Position numbers and translations under genes: made by a program. A DNA stretch of 64,000 bases from Holacanthus passer (lineage: Eukaryota; Chordata; Actinopteri; Pomacanthidae), in the NCBI GenBank assembly GCA_025331565.1, contig JAFREQ010000093.1, positions 2,619,140 to 2,683,139 of the forward strand, given 5' to 3'. Each line of letters begins with the position of its first letter. Position 1 is the first letter of the stretch. Positions 17,201 to 28,605 of the stretch are shown in pieces. The notes beneath the pieces are model-generated. The model did not search any database and had not been told where the DNA came from. It worked only from the letters and a program-made list of their open reading frames with translations.

Positions 17201-20200
17201 TCTGGGATCAATTACTCTTTTCTTTCACATAATACACCTGTCACATGTGCAGCTTGTTTCTTACACGTTCTTCTCCTGTTTTCAAAAAGAAAAACACAAT
17301 CATCCACTTCACCTGTCTGTATCTGGTGGCTATTAACAGAGCTGCAACACTTCCAAGCAATGAACAATGAAAATCCCTCAATTCTCTGCAGATATATGAA
17401 GCAAATGCTTTTGTCTCGAAGCTAATTATCCCTGTAAACTGTGCCTCAATGACACTTCTTTTATTAAGTGAATATCAAGTGGTATAGACTTTACATTGAT
17501 TGCTGTCTAATCAAAGAAACCACATATCATACCTTCAGTATCATCATATTGTGCCTGTTTCTAGATTATGACATCATAGTTTTATTGTCTCAATATTATA
17601 GAAACAGGTTGCAGAAGGAAAAAAGCTGGTGTCACTGTCGCTGCGTTTGGCGACACGACCTCTGATGTCGCCCCCGTCCTGCCTTCACGGTTAAAATTCA
17701 GAGGGAGAGAGTTCATCCAATATTCATGTTCAGTTGTTCTCCTCTGGTCATTCCCTGTGGACCACAACGCTCTGGAGAGACTGAATAGATCAACATCCTT
17801 TCTCTTTCTCTCCATTCCTGCTACTATCTTTATCTCCTCCTGAATTCTTTGGTAATTTATTGTCTAATGCCTGTTTTCATGCTTTCATATTTCATTATTT
17901 TATGAAGCATGTGCTATAGCTGATCTGGTGTCTTCAGATTCAGCCTTTATTCCTTAAGTGTTCATTTTGCCTGCGTACAGTCTCTAACCTCATTATGCAT
18001 ACATATACCAACACAGGTTATTTCAGAGGGAGCATTCGTTTCCTGTCCCCTGTGATAATCCAGGGATGGAACAGTCACTCACATCGACAGAGTCACTCAG
18101 CCTGGTATTGATCTGCATCATGTGCCCAGTGCAATTGTAATGTAAGACTTAGTTTTAGGGACCTCACATGCTTCAGAAACTATTTCTACATTATTATTAT
18201 TTTCCAAAGCTCATTATGTTCTAGTTATGCGATTATATTTTTTACATTATAACTTTTAATTGTTAATTATTAGTTGTTAATGTTTCTGGTGTAGGCGACT
18301 ATCACCTAATCTCATCTCAATGCTTCATTCATTCATGCTTGAAACACATATAAATCAGCGTTCACAGATTTACATGCAGAATTTCAGGGTAGACTGATAG
18401 ATTGCACTTATTTATCTGAAAGCTATAGTTAGTCGTTACTTTTCACATTATGATATGACACAGAAAAACATATGAAAAATGTATAAAATAGAATTTGTTG
18501 TTAGTGATTAAACCACTTGTTTACAACCTTTTTGGCTTGTGACCCGTGATAAAGACACAATGTCTAGTTAGGGATACCATCACAGTTTTATCTCATATCA
18601 ATGCTTCATTCATGGTTCTGATTCTGAGGCTTGTAATGTGGCTGTTAACAACCTGCCTCTTCCACTCTTCCACCCCAGTGCTGACACAGACAGCTTCATG
18701 ATACAGATTATCCAAAATCTTTTGTTTTAGTAAAGCAAAGACAAACAATTTTTTCTCACCTTAGACAAACTCTGAAATAATGAACTTCAATACAACACAT
18801 GACATGGTTACAATAATATTCTAGTAAGTAATTAAAGCACTAGACCTGAGTTTTATATAAACACTACTAATGTCCTGCAGTGAACGTAAATCACAAAATA
18901 GGGCAGCAGGCAGAGGAACATTTTCTTACACAAAGTAAAAGATTAAAACTTAAATGTCTCCAATGCAATGAATCTTTTACTGGCCAGAAATATTAATAAA
19001 ACAATATATGATTGCTGCACTGATCTTGAAAGTCAATGAAATACCTGAAACACACACATGATCTGCTTGAGATACTGACAAAAAAGAAAAGTTTTTCCAA
19101 TGTTATATTGATTCTCAGACATGATTGAATAGACAAGCTTAAGTAACTAAAGTAACCAACAAGATGATGCTGGTTTATGTTGCTTTCATTACACGTTGGC
19201 AGAAAAATAAGTTGTTACGACTTGTGTTCATAAAATACACCAGATGACAGGAAATGTTTTTTTTTGTGCTAATCTCTATATTTGTAGCAGTTTGCTAATA
19301 ACCACTTTGGCACTAGTTTGTCATTTAATAAAATAACTGATTGGATCATCTATCAAAAGCCACTGGTTGAACACACACTGCTCAGACTAATTAAAGTAGC
19401 AGCCTCTCTCATCCAGAACAAGCTCAGGCCAAAATAAACTGTAGAATCAGACACTCCCCATATCTGAGTTGTAATTACAACCAGGGGACAGATGAGAATT
19501 AGTTTTTTCCCAATCAAAATAAATTGAATTTATGACGAGAGTGAATTTCATTTTAACAAGCACCAGAAGGCGAAGCGGTGCAGCTAAGACCAGCTCCCAT
19601 GTTTGTCTTTATCAGCGAGCCTCAGTCCATTGATATTTACAGTCACTTGACTCCATCAATCGAGGTTTGACTCGGCCAATGTGACAATTTTTGGCTCCTC
19701 ACAAAACCGCTCGCAATAAGCATTTGTATGACAAACACAACAATCTGTCGGAGGAGAGCAACAGGAATGGAAGCAGAGCGAGCCAACTGTGGTATCTTCT
19801 GTACAGAGAGGAGGAACAAACAGACTGACACACAGATGGAGAGAAAGAGGCTGGCAGCAAAACAGGCAGAAGGAAAAGTGTATTGATTGAAAACACGGGT
19901 GGGCGAAGAGAGACAATGAGATGGCGAATGAGTTACACTCAAAACACTCACAAAGCACAATGTGACAGTGAAAAGTAGATAAATGTGCATGATGGAGAAT
20001 GGTTGATGTGAGGTCATGATGGTAAATCCATGGCTGAAAACATAAGATGAGAAAAACACGCTTTAATAAAGGACGAGCCAATTTGCAAAAACATGCACCT
20101 CACTAGTTCAACTACCGCTGAGACTTAGACTAGATCATCAATATCAAATTCATGTCAAGATTGGGTCAAGGACGTTTCGACAGGACTTTAATCTGCTGTA

Positions 20201-20800
20201 AATATCCATTAGATGTTTCCTAGTGGTCAACTATAGAACTACAACAAGATATCCCTGCATCCCCAAACTGTCTGATAATAGAAGACACAACTGTAAAATT
20301 ATTATTCATCTCCAGTGAAGAACAAGATTATAATTGGTTGTAATTTTTATTATTTTTATGTGTCTTACATCAGCTTAGTCCAAAGTGGCCTGATCACTTG
20401 GTTCAGGGAAAAACATGCTAATGCACATACTGTTTGGGGCCCCTAGTTTGTCCAACTATGATGGAGAGATTCCTGACTCTTTTAATGGTCCACTAAGATC
20501 CACAATCTATTGCACTTCACGAGCAAAACAGGCTACAGTCATAAAAGTCTCTAATATTAAAATCAAACATCTTAATTTGAGCCACTCAGGCAAGTTAAAC
20601 TGATAAAAAACGATGATACAAGGAAAACAACAATCCTCTATACGTCAATAAATAAAACAGATATTGAGTGTTTTAAAAAAATGTTAACTTTAAATAAAAA
20701 AAAAAACAAAAATAAAAATAAATCAAGTTAATCATAAGTCATCCTAAAGTAATGTTAAGAGTCAAATATCAGAGAGACAACTTCCACTGGACGATGACAG
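14209..20800. other. Intergenic, no gene recognised
   Basis: AT-rich DNA read in six frames without a credible exon. Two stretches (14220-14530 and 15170-15470) are more GC-balanced, rich in TAAT/CAATCA-type motifs and free of repeats. They look like possible conserved non-coding elements, but this cannot be shown from one sequence. The overlapping minus-strand frames at 19643-20081 are compositional and were rejected. Confidence 0.5.
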
Positions 20801-20801
20801 A

Positions 20802-20828
20802 GCAACAACAACAACAACAACAACAACA
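20802..20828. repeat. (CAA)n microsatellite
   Basis: About nine CAA units in an AGCAACAACA...CAACACTT context. Confidence 0.9.
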
Positions 20829-20867
20829 CTTCCTCCCTGCTAGAATCTGAATAACTGGCTCTGGGCT

Positions 20868-20888
20868 CAGTCAGTCAGTCAGTCAGTC
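20868..20888. repeat. (CAGT)n microsatellite
   Basis: Five CAGT units (CTCAGTCAGTC...AGTCCC). Confidence 0.85.
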
Positions 20889-21015
20889 CCATGGCAGGAC
20901 AGCACAGTCCATTCACATCTCACGTGTTCATTTTATTTTAGACAACTTTCATGAAGCAAACACTAAAGCTGGGTTTGTGACCAACAAATTCTCGCCAGCT
21001 AGCTAACGTTTATTC

Positions 21016-21041
21016 GAGGCTAGCCGAGCTAGCTAGCTAGC
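21016..21041. repeat. (GCTA)n self-complementary cluster
   Basis: CGAGGCTAGCCGAGCTAGC followed by more CTAG units; with the upstream AGCTAGCTAACG it makes a cluster of palindromic GCTAGC units. On the minus strand it sits just after the splice donor of the hAT-like exon at 21085. Confidence 0.75.
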
Positions 21042-21084
21042 AGGACAAATAAACTAACTTGCACATCACGAACTAAAGCCTTAC

Positions 21085-21169
21085 CTTTATCCTTTGTACG
21101 TTTTTCTTCCTCCGTTTTCTTCTTCTTTTGTTTTTCTGCTCCACCAGGATATTTTTTTTTAGATGCCAT
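21085..21169 (-). pseudogene. hAT/ZMYM-like transposase first exon with intact donor
   Basis: On the minus strand, ATG at 21169 opens MASKKKYPGGAEKQKKKK, then TEEEKRTKDK, and stops being exon-like at a GATAAAG|GTAAGG donor (GT at 21084-21083). The Lys-rich KYxxGAxKxKKKxxEE leader is typical of the start of hAT-type transposases annotated as zinc-finger MYM-type proteins in fish. It is usually encoded by a small first exon followed by a Leu/Phe-rich segment. No second exon or transposase core was found on the minus strand to the left (20.0-21.0 kb), so this is probably an isolated remnant. Upstream (21170-21300) is GC-richer with CpGs, as expected of a leader or promoter. Family recognition is moderate. 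Confidence 0.45.
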
Positions 21170-21310
21170 TACGGTGTTTGCCTTGTTTAACATGCTGACT
21201 AACGGGAACGCTGGGCAGCTGTCAATCATTCCCATCGTCCCTGTCGGCGGCCGCACGTCACTCACTGGGTGACAGTGCAGTACAACGATTATGACGTAAT
21301 TATGCCACAA

Positions 21311-22748
21311 AAAACACCAACCACAGCTTATCGTTGCAGTTGATTTTATTTATTTTTTATCCTACATTTTTTTAAACATATAAGGGACGTAATAAACACA
21401 TGAGATAGCTACAGATAAAGACAGGTCATTTTAATTCTCCTCACATGAGGCTGAACATGCAGCTTTGGGGCCCCCTGGTGGCTGGGGGGACCTATGCATT
21501 TACTCCGCATATAGCAAGAAGTTTCACGGATCTTTGTCGGGCATCTTCCCTCCATGAACATACAGATAAAAGTGTCGACATAAAGAACTTTCTCCTTTGT
21601 TCTTAAAAACAAAAAAACGTTTTGACAAATGCGTTTTTTGTCAGATCACAGCAATAAGGGGATTATGTTTTTCAGTCTCAGAGAAATACGTCCTTTAATG
21701 TGAAGCTGATGCTGTCAATAAAGCTCAGTTTGCTGATTTGTGAGGATGGTCAGTGAGAAGGATGAAGGCTGGTGAATGGAGCTGAATGGAGTCACATTCA
21801 CTCAGTCAAGGACGGAGACTTTCACAGAGAAGGATTTCACAAGCATTTATTCACTTAAGCTCTTGACACTTTAAGCAGATTTATTGTGAAATCGTGTCGC
21901 CTGGACTTAGAGAGCCACTAACCTGAGATGAATTTCATTAGTTTGGATTTTACTCACTGGCCCATTATACTCGGAAATCCTGTTTTAGAAGCTTTTCCAG
22001 CCAGAGATGAATTAAATTTTGATGGAAATTTTAAAGTTTTAGCACAAAATATCAGCAGTTTTCAAATGAACCCAAACTTTCCAAAGAAGCTGCAGGAAAT
22101 AGACTTTTCCTTTTTGCCTCTGCAGAGATACAATATGGAGCTTATATAAAGTTAAATAATGAAAAGACGACTTAATGACAGGTCAAATCATATTAATCAG
22201 CCTGTGCAGCTTTGAAATGATTTAATAAATCATAAGTACATTACACGTGATTTCTTCAGCTTGTGTGTCTCTATAAGACACTGTGCGACAGCCTTGTTTT
22301 ATTCTTTATAAGCCTAAAAGACACGGCTTGTTGGACTTTAAATATTTCATGCTGCTCAGAGCTCTCGGCTTGACGGGTTGACAGCTCACACTGACGTCTC
22401 TGTCACTGTCCTCATGGAGACCCCTGGGCTGGTTTGTGTCCGCTGTGCATGAAGACACAGATGTAGTCGACTATTTGAAGTCCAGATTCCCAACAATGCC
22501 GGTCTCCAGTCTCGATATTGACAGGTTCAGTGTCTGATGTTCTCAACACACTTGCCAGGCAGATAATCAAGGAAATGTTCTGTCGCTGGAGCTGCACGGT
22601 TCCTTCATTTGAAATGGGGTTCAGACATTTTGAATCAGGCAAAGAGATTCAAGATTAATAAGTCAGGTGCTAAATAGAGATAAATATATTTTTTCCCTTT
22701 CAGCTCTTTTGGCTGTCAACCAAAAATAGTGTAACTGGAGTGTATCAA
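21311..22748. other. Intergenic, nothing recognised
   Basis: AT-rich. The frame at 21928-22149 has no family resemblance. No repeat ends seen. Confidence 0.5.
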
Positions 22749-23270
22749 CAACCCTGATTCTAAAAAAGTTGGGACCCTGTGTAAAACATGAATAAAACAA
22801 AATGTGATCATTTGTTAATCCTATTTGACAGATACTCAAAAACAGTACAAAGACAATAAGTTTAATGTTTGACCTCATTGACTTCATTGATTTTATTCTG
22901 AATTTGACAGCAGCAACATGTTTCAAACACGTTGGACAGGAGCAACAAAAGACTGTGAAAGTTGTGGACTGATCCAAAAACACCTGTTTGGATCCTTCCA
23001 CAGGTAAACAGCTTCATTGGTAACAGGTGATAGGATCATGATTGGGTATGAAAGGTTCATCCTGGAAAGACTCAGTCGTTCACAAGCGAGGATGGAGAGA
23101 GGTTCAACACTTTGTCAAACACATGATTGGATAAAGGAGATTAATACATGGACTCAGGAAGACTTTGTAAAACCGTTGTCAGGAAACACAGTTTGTTTGT
23201 CAATGTTTGCATCTGTTTTTATTTAGTTTTATTTTTACACAGCATGAAAACCTTTTTGGAATCAGGGTTG
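22749..23270 (+). mobile_element. Tc1-like element, internally deleted
   Basis: The left end CAACCCTGATTCTAAAAAAG (22749) and right end TTTTTGGAATCAGGGTTG (ending 23270) are inverted. TA follows on the right; AA replaces it on the left. The inside keeps the known order of this teleost Tc1-like family: GTTGGACAGGAGCAACAAAA, a CACCTGTTTGGATCCTTCCA block, GATTGGGTATGAAAGGTTCA and CTCAGTCGTTCACAAGCGAG. It then jumps to a transposase fragment resembling the ...WxQExFxKPLSxNTV segment. Most of the transposase is deleted, giving 522 bp rather than about 1.6 kb. Not capable of self-mobilisation. Confidence 0.85.
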
Positions 23271-23582
23271 TAGTATATCCTCTTAATGTAAGACTTGATT
23301 AAAAGTTAATGTGGTCACAACCCTCATTTTTACAGTTGTACAGTTTTGACCTCACATGTGTAAAACTAAACTATTTTCTACTGACTACACAAAGTTGAAT
23401 CTTGTGTCACTCAGGTCTCTGGTCGTTGCCCAGCAGGTGTCATTGTTGTGTAAGGATTTCTTGAAATGCAGCTGCAGGAGAAGGCAGCCGGTCACAGGTA
23501 CCTGGCATGTTTCCATGGAACAGTATTATCTCCAGGAAAGCTGATACTGTAAAGGCTACTGGATATAGAATTTTGGAACTGG

Positions 23583-23608
23583 GTGTGTGTGTGTGTGTGT
23601 GTGTGTGC
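23583..23608. repeat. (TG)n microsatellite
   Basis: About 13 TG units. Confidence 0.95.
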
Positions 23609-23775
23609 ACTGTTTCCACAACAGTTGGCAGAGAAAGAGAGAAGCATGGATAAAGGAGGAAGAAGGACCAAAAGGGAAGTTGTCTGTTGTATTTATGGTG
23701 CTTCATTAGGTGAAGGAGGCTCCGACTGTTGGCCCCAGTTCTCCCTGATTCAGCTGTTATTGTCCCTGCTGGCTG

Positions 23776-23776
<1 letters not shown>

Positions 23777-23816
<40 letters not shown>

Positions 23817-23820
23817 TCCC
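23777..23820. repeat. (CT)n microsatellite
   Basis: A CT tract of about 20 units, followed by a C-rich stretch (CCCCACCCCCCACCCCAC). Several overlapping frames here are artefacts of the tract. Confidence 0.95.
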
Positions 23821-24249
23821 CCCACCCCCCACCCCACAGACAGACAGGGCCAAACAGAGCTCGACTCACCAGCCAAGATGCGACTCTCCATCCGTCTCTC
23901 TTTGTGCCCAAGTCAACGTCTGAATCTTTAACTTTCTCTCTCTTGTGCTCCTGCATCTGTCAACTTGTTTGTCTCTTCTTTCCCCCAGATGTCAAAAGTT
24001 CTGTGTTGTTCTCAGATTTCATTGTCAGCTCTTCCAGGGCCACTGAACTTCAGAATATGTCCTTCAATGTCTACTGAAACAACTGACTTTTAAAATCTTA
24101 AATATAGAAATAAAAACAATCATATGATCAAACATAGGAAATAATAGTTTTAACTCAATTAAATGTAAAAAAAATTTTCCTCTTTCTTTAATGAAAAAAC
24201 TTCAACAATCTCAGGAAAGACTGAACCCTCCTTTCAAACCACAGCCCCA
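23821..24249. other. Intergenic, nothing recognised
   Basis: The right flank of the CT tract grades into AT-rich sequence before the LINE relic. No gene seen. Confidence 0.5.
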
Positions 24250-25163
24250 ATCACACTTTCATGACAAGCTTTGACATAATCACTGAGGATGAACTATGCA
24301 CAACTGTCTCCGCTGTGAAACCATCTCCCTGCTCGACCCTGTTTCAGCTGACCTTTTCCAGAGCACTTGTGATATCTGTCTTAAATAAACTCCTCATTAT
24401 AAATTCCTCCTTGGAATCTGACATTTTCCCAAAACCCTTTAAGTAAAACCTTAACTCAACAAAGCTTAGTGAGAGCCTTCTCTCTTAGCAATTATTTCAA
24501 ATCTACCTTTCCTGAGTCAGGTTTTAGAGAAAGTGGTGTTTAAACAATTAAACAAGCACTTTTCTGATAATGGCATTGAAAAGTTTCTGCCTTCAGAATC
24601 GACCATCGTATGGAGATTAAATGGTGATAATGGAAACACTGTTCTCCTTGACCATCGCACACTGGGCACTAATGACCATGATCTTTTACTCAGCTGTCTT
24701 GAAAAACCTCGGTGTCATTTTGGATTCTGACCTCAGTTTTACAGCCCATTTCAATTCGTTGACCAAAACTGCCTTTCATTATTTGCATGATATAGCTAAG
24801 GTGGGACCTCTACTGAGCCTGCAAGATGCATAATGAAAAACTTGCAGCATAGAGTTTTTAAAGCATTTTAAAGCAATTGCCTCAGCCTCTTATATCACAG
24901 TCTCCCAATTGTTTTATGATCCTCCACAACTGCTCCTCCAACTGTTGCCAAGTTCCCCACAAAAACCTTTAGGTACCCACAGTAAGAGGACAATGACAAC
25001 TTGAGTTTGTTTTAATATTTCCAAAGAAACCATGTTAATGCTGCCAATCATTTTCTCTCTTCCTACTTGTGCATGTGTGAAATCTGTTTTTTGAATTGTG
25101 AAGCACTTTGAGTTACAATCTTGATGAAAGGTGCTGCATGAATGAAGTTCATTCATGAATTCA
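24250..25163 (+). mobile_element. L2-clade LINE reverse-transcriptase remnant with 3' end
   Basis: Decayed reverse-transcriptase pieces appear in the correct order in shifting frames: FDIITEDELCTTVSAVKPS, NKLLIINSSLESDIFPKPFK, VFKQLNKHFSDNGIEKF, then KNLGVILDSDLSFTAHFNS and LTKTAFHYLHDIAKVGPLLS. These match the L2-type pattern. The end at about 25095-25163 (GAAGCACTTTGAGTTACAAT ... GAAGTTCATTCATGAA) resembles the L2 3' tail. The catalytic centre between VFKQLNKH and KNLGV is missing and there are frameshifts and stops, so it is inactive. Confidence 0.85.
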
Positions 25164-26323
25164 TCACCATGTTAGACTCTTGATCTTGTATAAAACGCAT
25201 CAGCTGTGATTTCATTCAGACTCGTAGAGTGAGATTCACCATTTCTCTGCTTTTCTGCCAAGATGTTGATGGCAGACAAATTCCTGCTGTAAGTGAATCT
25301 GCATCAAGGACAAGTGGAAATCGTTCTCTTGGCTGAAATTTATACTTCATTCACTTATAAATAGACAGAAATCAGAGACTAAATGACTTGTAGGGACGAG
25401 CATGTTGTGTATGCGCCGGCAGCTGTTGAAGTTTGCCTCTGCATTAACATTATTGATGTGTTTTCAGTTTTATAATGGCAGATATTTTCACTCAGACTTT
25501 GTTAAATCCTCGTGTCTTTGACTCAGCTCCAGCAACTAATTACAGAGCGCAGCCTTTCGACTTTGAGATTTTCTCAGCGCTTGATATGCTTTAAGCACAA
25601 AAGATCAATCACAACAGTTAGAACAACCAATACAAACACAATGAACACGGAGTTGATTTTGCTTTCTTCTACCTTCAGGTGTCCTTGAGCAAGGTCATTT
25701 TTGATACTGCATTAAAATGCTGCAATAAGTTTCTGTAAAAGAGAGTTTGCTCTGGCTTCATTCGACCCACCCCTGTGCCCTTGTCAATCTTTTCCTTCCT
25801 TCCTTGTCTGTTCTTAACTTATTTTCTTGTTCACTCACCCAAAATATTAACTTACAAAAACTTTAACTAAATTTATTTCCACATTCTCCGTCTCATTCCA
25901 CAGCTGTTTCGTTCAGTTGTTTCACGAAGATAATGCACAATAATCTGCATCACTTCAATTAAGAGTCAGCCAGTGCAAATGTTTTATAGCAATCGAGTGT
26001 AGCACAGTTAATAATTCAGCTGCTTTCTCTTGGATGGAGACGTTGGTGGAGGAGCAGCGGGCCGACATACGGAGCTCCTGCTGTTTGTCCTCAGCACACG
26101 GAGCTCATGGGGGTAGAGCGACCAACTCTCGCTAATGCCTCCAAGATGGCGCCAGGTGTCTGTCGAGGGCTGGCAGCACTGTCGGTTTATGTGTCCGAGT
26201 AAGTGTTTGTCCAAGAGTCTCTGGACAAAGACTGTGGAGTTGCAGCAAATGCTCGGGCATATGGCGACGCTTCTCCGGTCCGTCTTCTCTGGCACGGCAG
26301 GGCCTCAGGAGGTGGAGGGCACT
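25164..26323. other. Intergenic, nothing certain
   Basis: AT-rich to 26000. Then a GC-richer patch (26034-26320) with short overlapping frames on both strands that match no family I know. It may be the 5' body of the retroposon that ends at 26566. Confidence 0.45.
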
Positions 26324-26566
26324 AGTCAGAAGGACGGTGGTTCCATCCCTCAGGTCTGGACGCAAAACCTGAAATTGCTCCTGACGGCTGCGTGAATGTG
26401 TGAATCATCATTGTGATAGAAAGTGCTGTAATGTTCCTGATGAGCAGGTTGACTCTTTGCATGGCAGCCTCTGTCATCACTGTGTGAATGTTGACAAGTG
26501 TTTTGACCGGTGGGTGAACTAGAAAAGCACTTTATAAATGCAGTTCATTAACCATTTAGAGCAGCA
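26324..26566 (+). mobile_element. SINE-like or LINE-tail retroposon remnant
   Basis: A B-box-like segment (GGACGGTGGTTCCATCCCTC) is followed by TGCGTGAATGTGTGAATCAT. The end GAACTAGAAAAGCACTTTAT, then AAATGCAGTTCATTAACCAT, is a very common 3' tail of teleost retroposons. Diverged and non-coding. Confidence 0.6.
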
Positions 26567-28436
26567 TGATGTGCTGAGGTCTGTCTTATTCACCTGCTTG
26601 ATTTTACTAGATAAAACCTTGATGTATAAACGTATGTTGACACAGTGAATCATTCTATACTGTTGTATAAACTACAGTTTGTGGCGTTTGGACATACAGC
26701 TGCAAAATGGTTTACTCTTTACCTAACAGGAAGTCCTCAGGTCAGAGATGCTGAAGGGGCCATATCACAACTTAGTGATATTACATATGGAGGATCTCAT
26801 GTAATAAACTGAAATTGTATATCAGGCGTGTCTCATATTTAATAGTATTGGACCAGTCAGTCTTCTGTGACTCTGCTAAAATATTATCAAAGTGTGCTTG
26901 AAAACTTTTTTGCAGAACAAGGCTTTTTGACTTTTTCAGAAACTTCAGTGTCATCATTGATAAAGTGTCATTTCGAATATGCCTCTTCTGCCTGGTATGT
27001 TGGTGTGACAACTACATTAAGCGCAAACTGCAGGTGATGCAAAATAATATTATTCAGTAGTTGCTAAACGCATCCCCTTGAACTCATGTTGGCAGTGATG
27101 AATTATTAATGTGTCTGCTTCACAATACTTGTGTTCAGAGGTAATGATGGCAAATATCCAGCACAGCTATAATATCAGGGCCAGAGTGCATTTATGTAAA
27201 GTGTCTTGAGTAAATAATTAACGTTATGTAAACTTTTTTTTACACTGATAAATGACTTCCTCTACACATACATGGTGTTGAAAATGACAGCAGCTTATAG
27301 ACGTCAGGTCAGAACTTTTTCAGTACTCAACAGGGTCACAGATTTATATTATATTATAAAAGTGTTTGCACTTCAACACGTTATATATTTACTATGTTAT
27401 GTCATTTTTCTTTGTGTCTGTAAACCATAAATAAATCATATCGCATAATGTGTTCTCGATGCCACCGAGAGCATCTTAATTATGACTTTTCTTTTTCCTT
27501 CAGGTGATGCAGACCTGATGTTTCTAATCAGAGGGGACGGCAAACAGCTGCACTAAGTCTCATTAGCTCATCGTCATCTGGACTAGGTGGATATGCTCCG
27601 GAATGAAATCCTCTGGCTTGTTTTGTGAGTGTTCAAATCTGATTTTCCCTGCTTTAAATGACATGAGGTGACTCTTGCATCATGAGTTAATGGTCACATT
27701 TTGCTGCTCGTGTCAGTTTTGTGAGTGTGGAGGAGAATGAAATAAAATCTGTGTTGAAAGAGTTTCTGGTTTCAGTCAAACCGATGCCACATTAATGTGT
27801 GAGCTCACGCTCTCTTGCTTGCAGGATTCGCCTTTGCTAAAGGACGCTCTTGAAGTTAATGAAAACAGGAACAGCTGTACGTGATGTCTCTTTGTTGAAG
27901 ACAATGGCTGCGTGTTGCTGTTGTGCATGTGTTTCCTTTGCTTTGTTTGCTTTCTCTCTATAAAAACTTTGGCCATCTGGACAAATGTGAGATATGATCT
28001 ATAATTTTAAGTGTCACAGTCCACCCAATTCATGTATACCAACAAGGATACCCTGCATGTTGGAAAGACGTCTCAGTGTCCTGCAGCGCGGTCCAACAGG
28101 ACCATAAACTACAGCCCCCAAAAGACCATAAAGTTGAATCCGCACCTTCCTAAAACAGTTTAATAAACCAACCCTGCAGTGAATCCTGCCTTCATGAAGG
28201 TTGTTTCTCTTTAGCTGGAGTCAAATTCAGTTTATAACTGGTAATATAATTATTTTTAAAAAGTCCTTTAAAAGCGATATAGAGGAGAGACGTAAGAGCA
28301 GGAGAGTTAATTCTAACTCCTTTCATTGGTCAGTGTTATTGATCTGCTTTGATCTCTGCCTTAAAGTAAATGTCATTCCAGTCTGGTGCAGGACAGAGGA
28401 CCAGACCTGTGCACTGTCAGAAGAGACCTCATTACA
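26567..28436. other. Intergenic, nothing recognised
   Basis: AT-rich sequence with no frame resembling a known protein and no transposon ends noticed. Confidence 0.5.
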
Positions 28437-28563
28437 GGTGTGTGTGTGTGTGTGTGTGTGTGTGTCTATGTGTGTGTGTGTGTGTGTGTCTCTATGTGTC
28501 CATGTGTGTGTCTACGTGTCTGTGTGTGTGTGTTTGTGTGTTTTGTGTGTGTGTGTGTGTCTA

Positions 28564-28603
<40 letters not shown>
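28437..28603. repeat. Compound (TG)n microsatellite
   Basis: About 165 bases of TG repeats interrupted by TCTATG, TCTACG and TTTG units. The internal CTACGTGTCTGTGTG motif occurs twice, showing local duplication. Cys/Val-rich plus frames and His/Thr-rich minus frames here are repeat artefacts. Confidence 0.97.

Positions 28604-28605
<2 letters not shown>

Noticed and set aside
19643..20081. Overlapping minus frames of 138 and 141 aa, Ser/Leu/Cys-rich
   Set aside because: Two long frames over the same bases with pyrimidine-biased composition, no domain and no conserved motif; most likely compositional.
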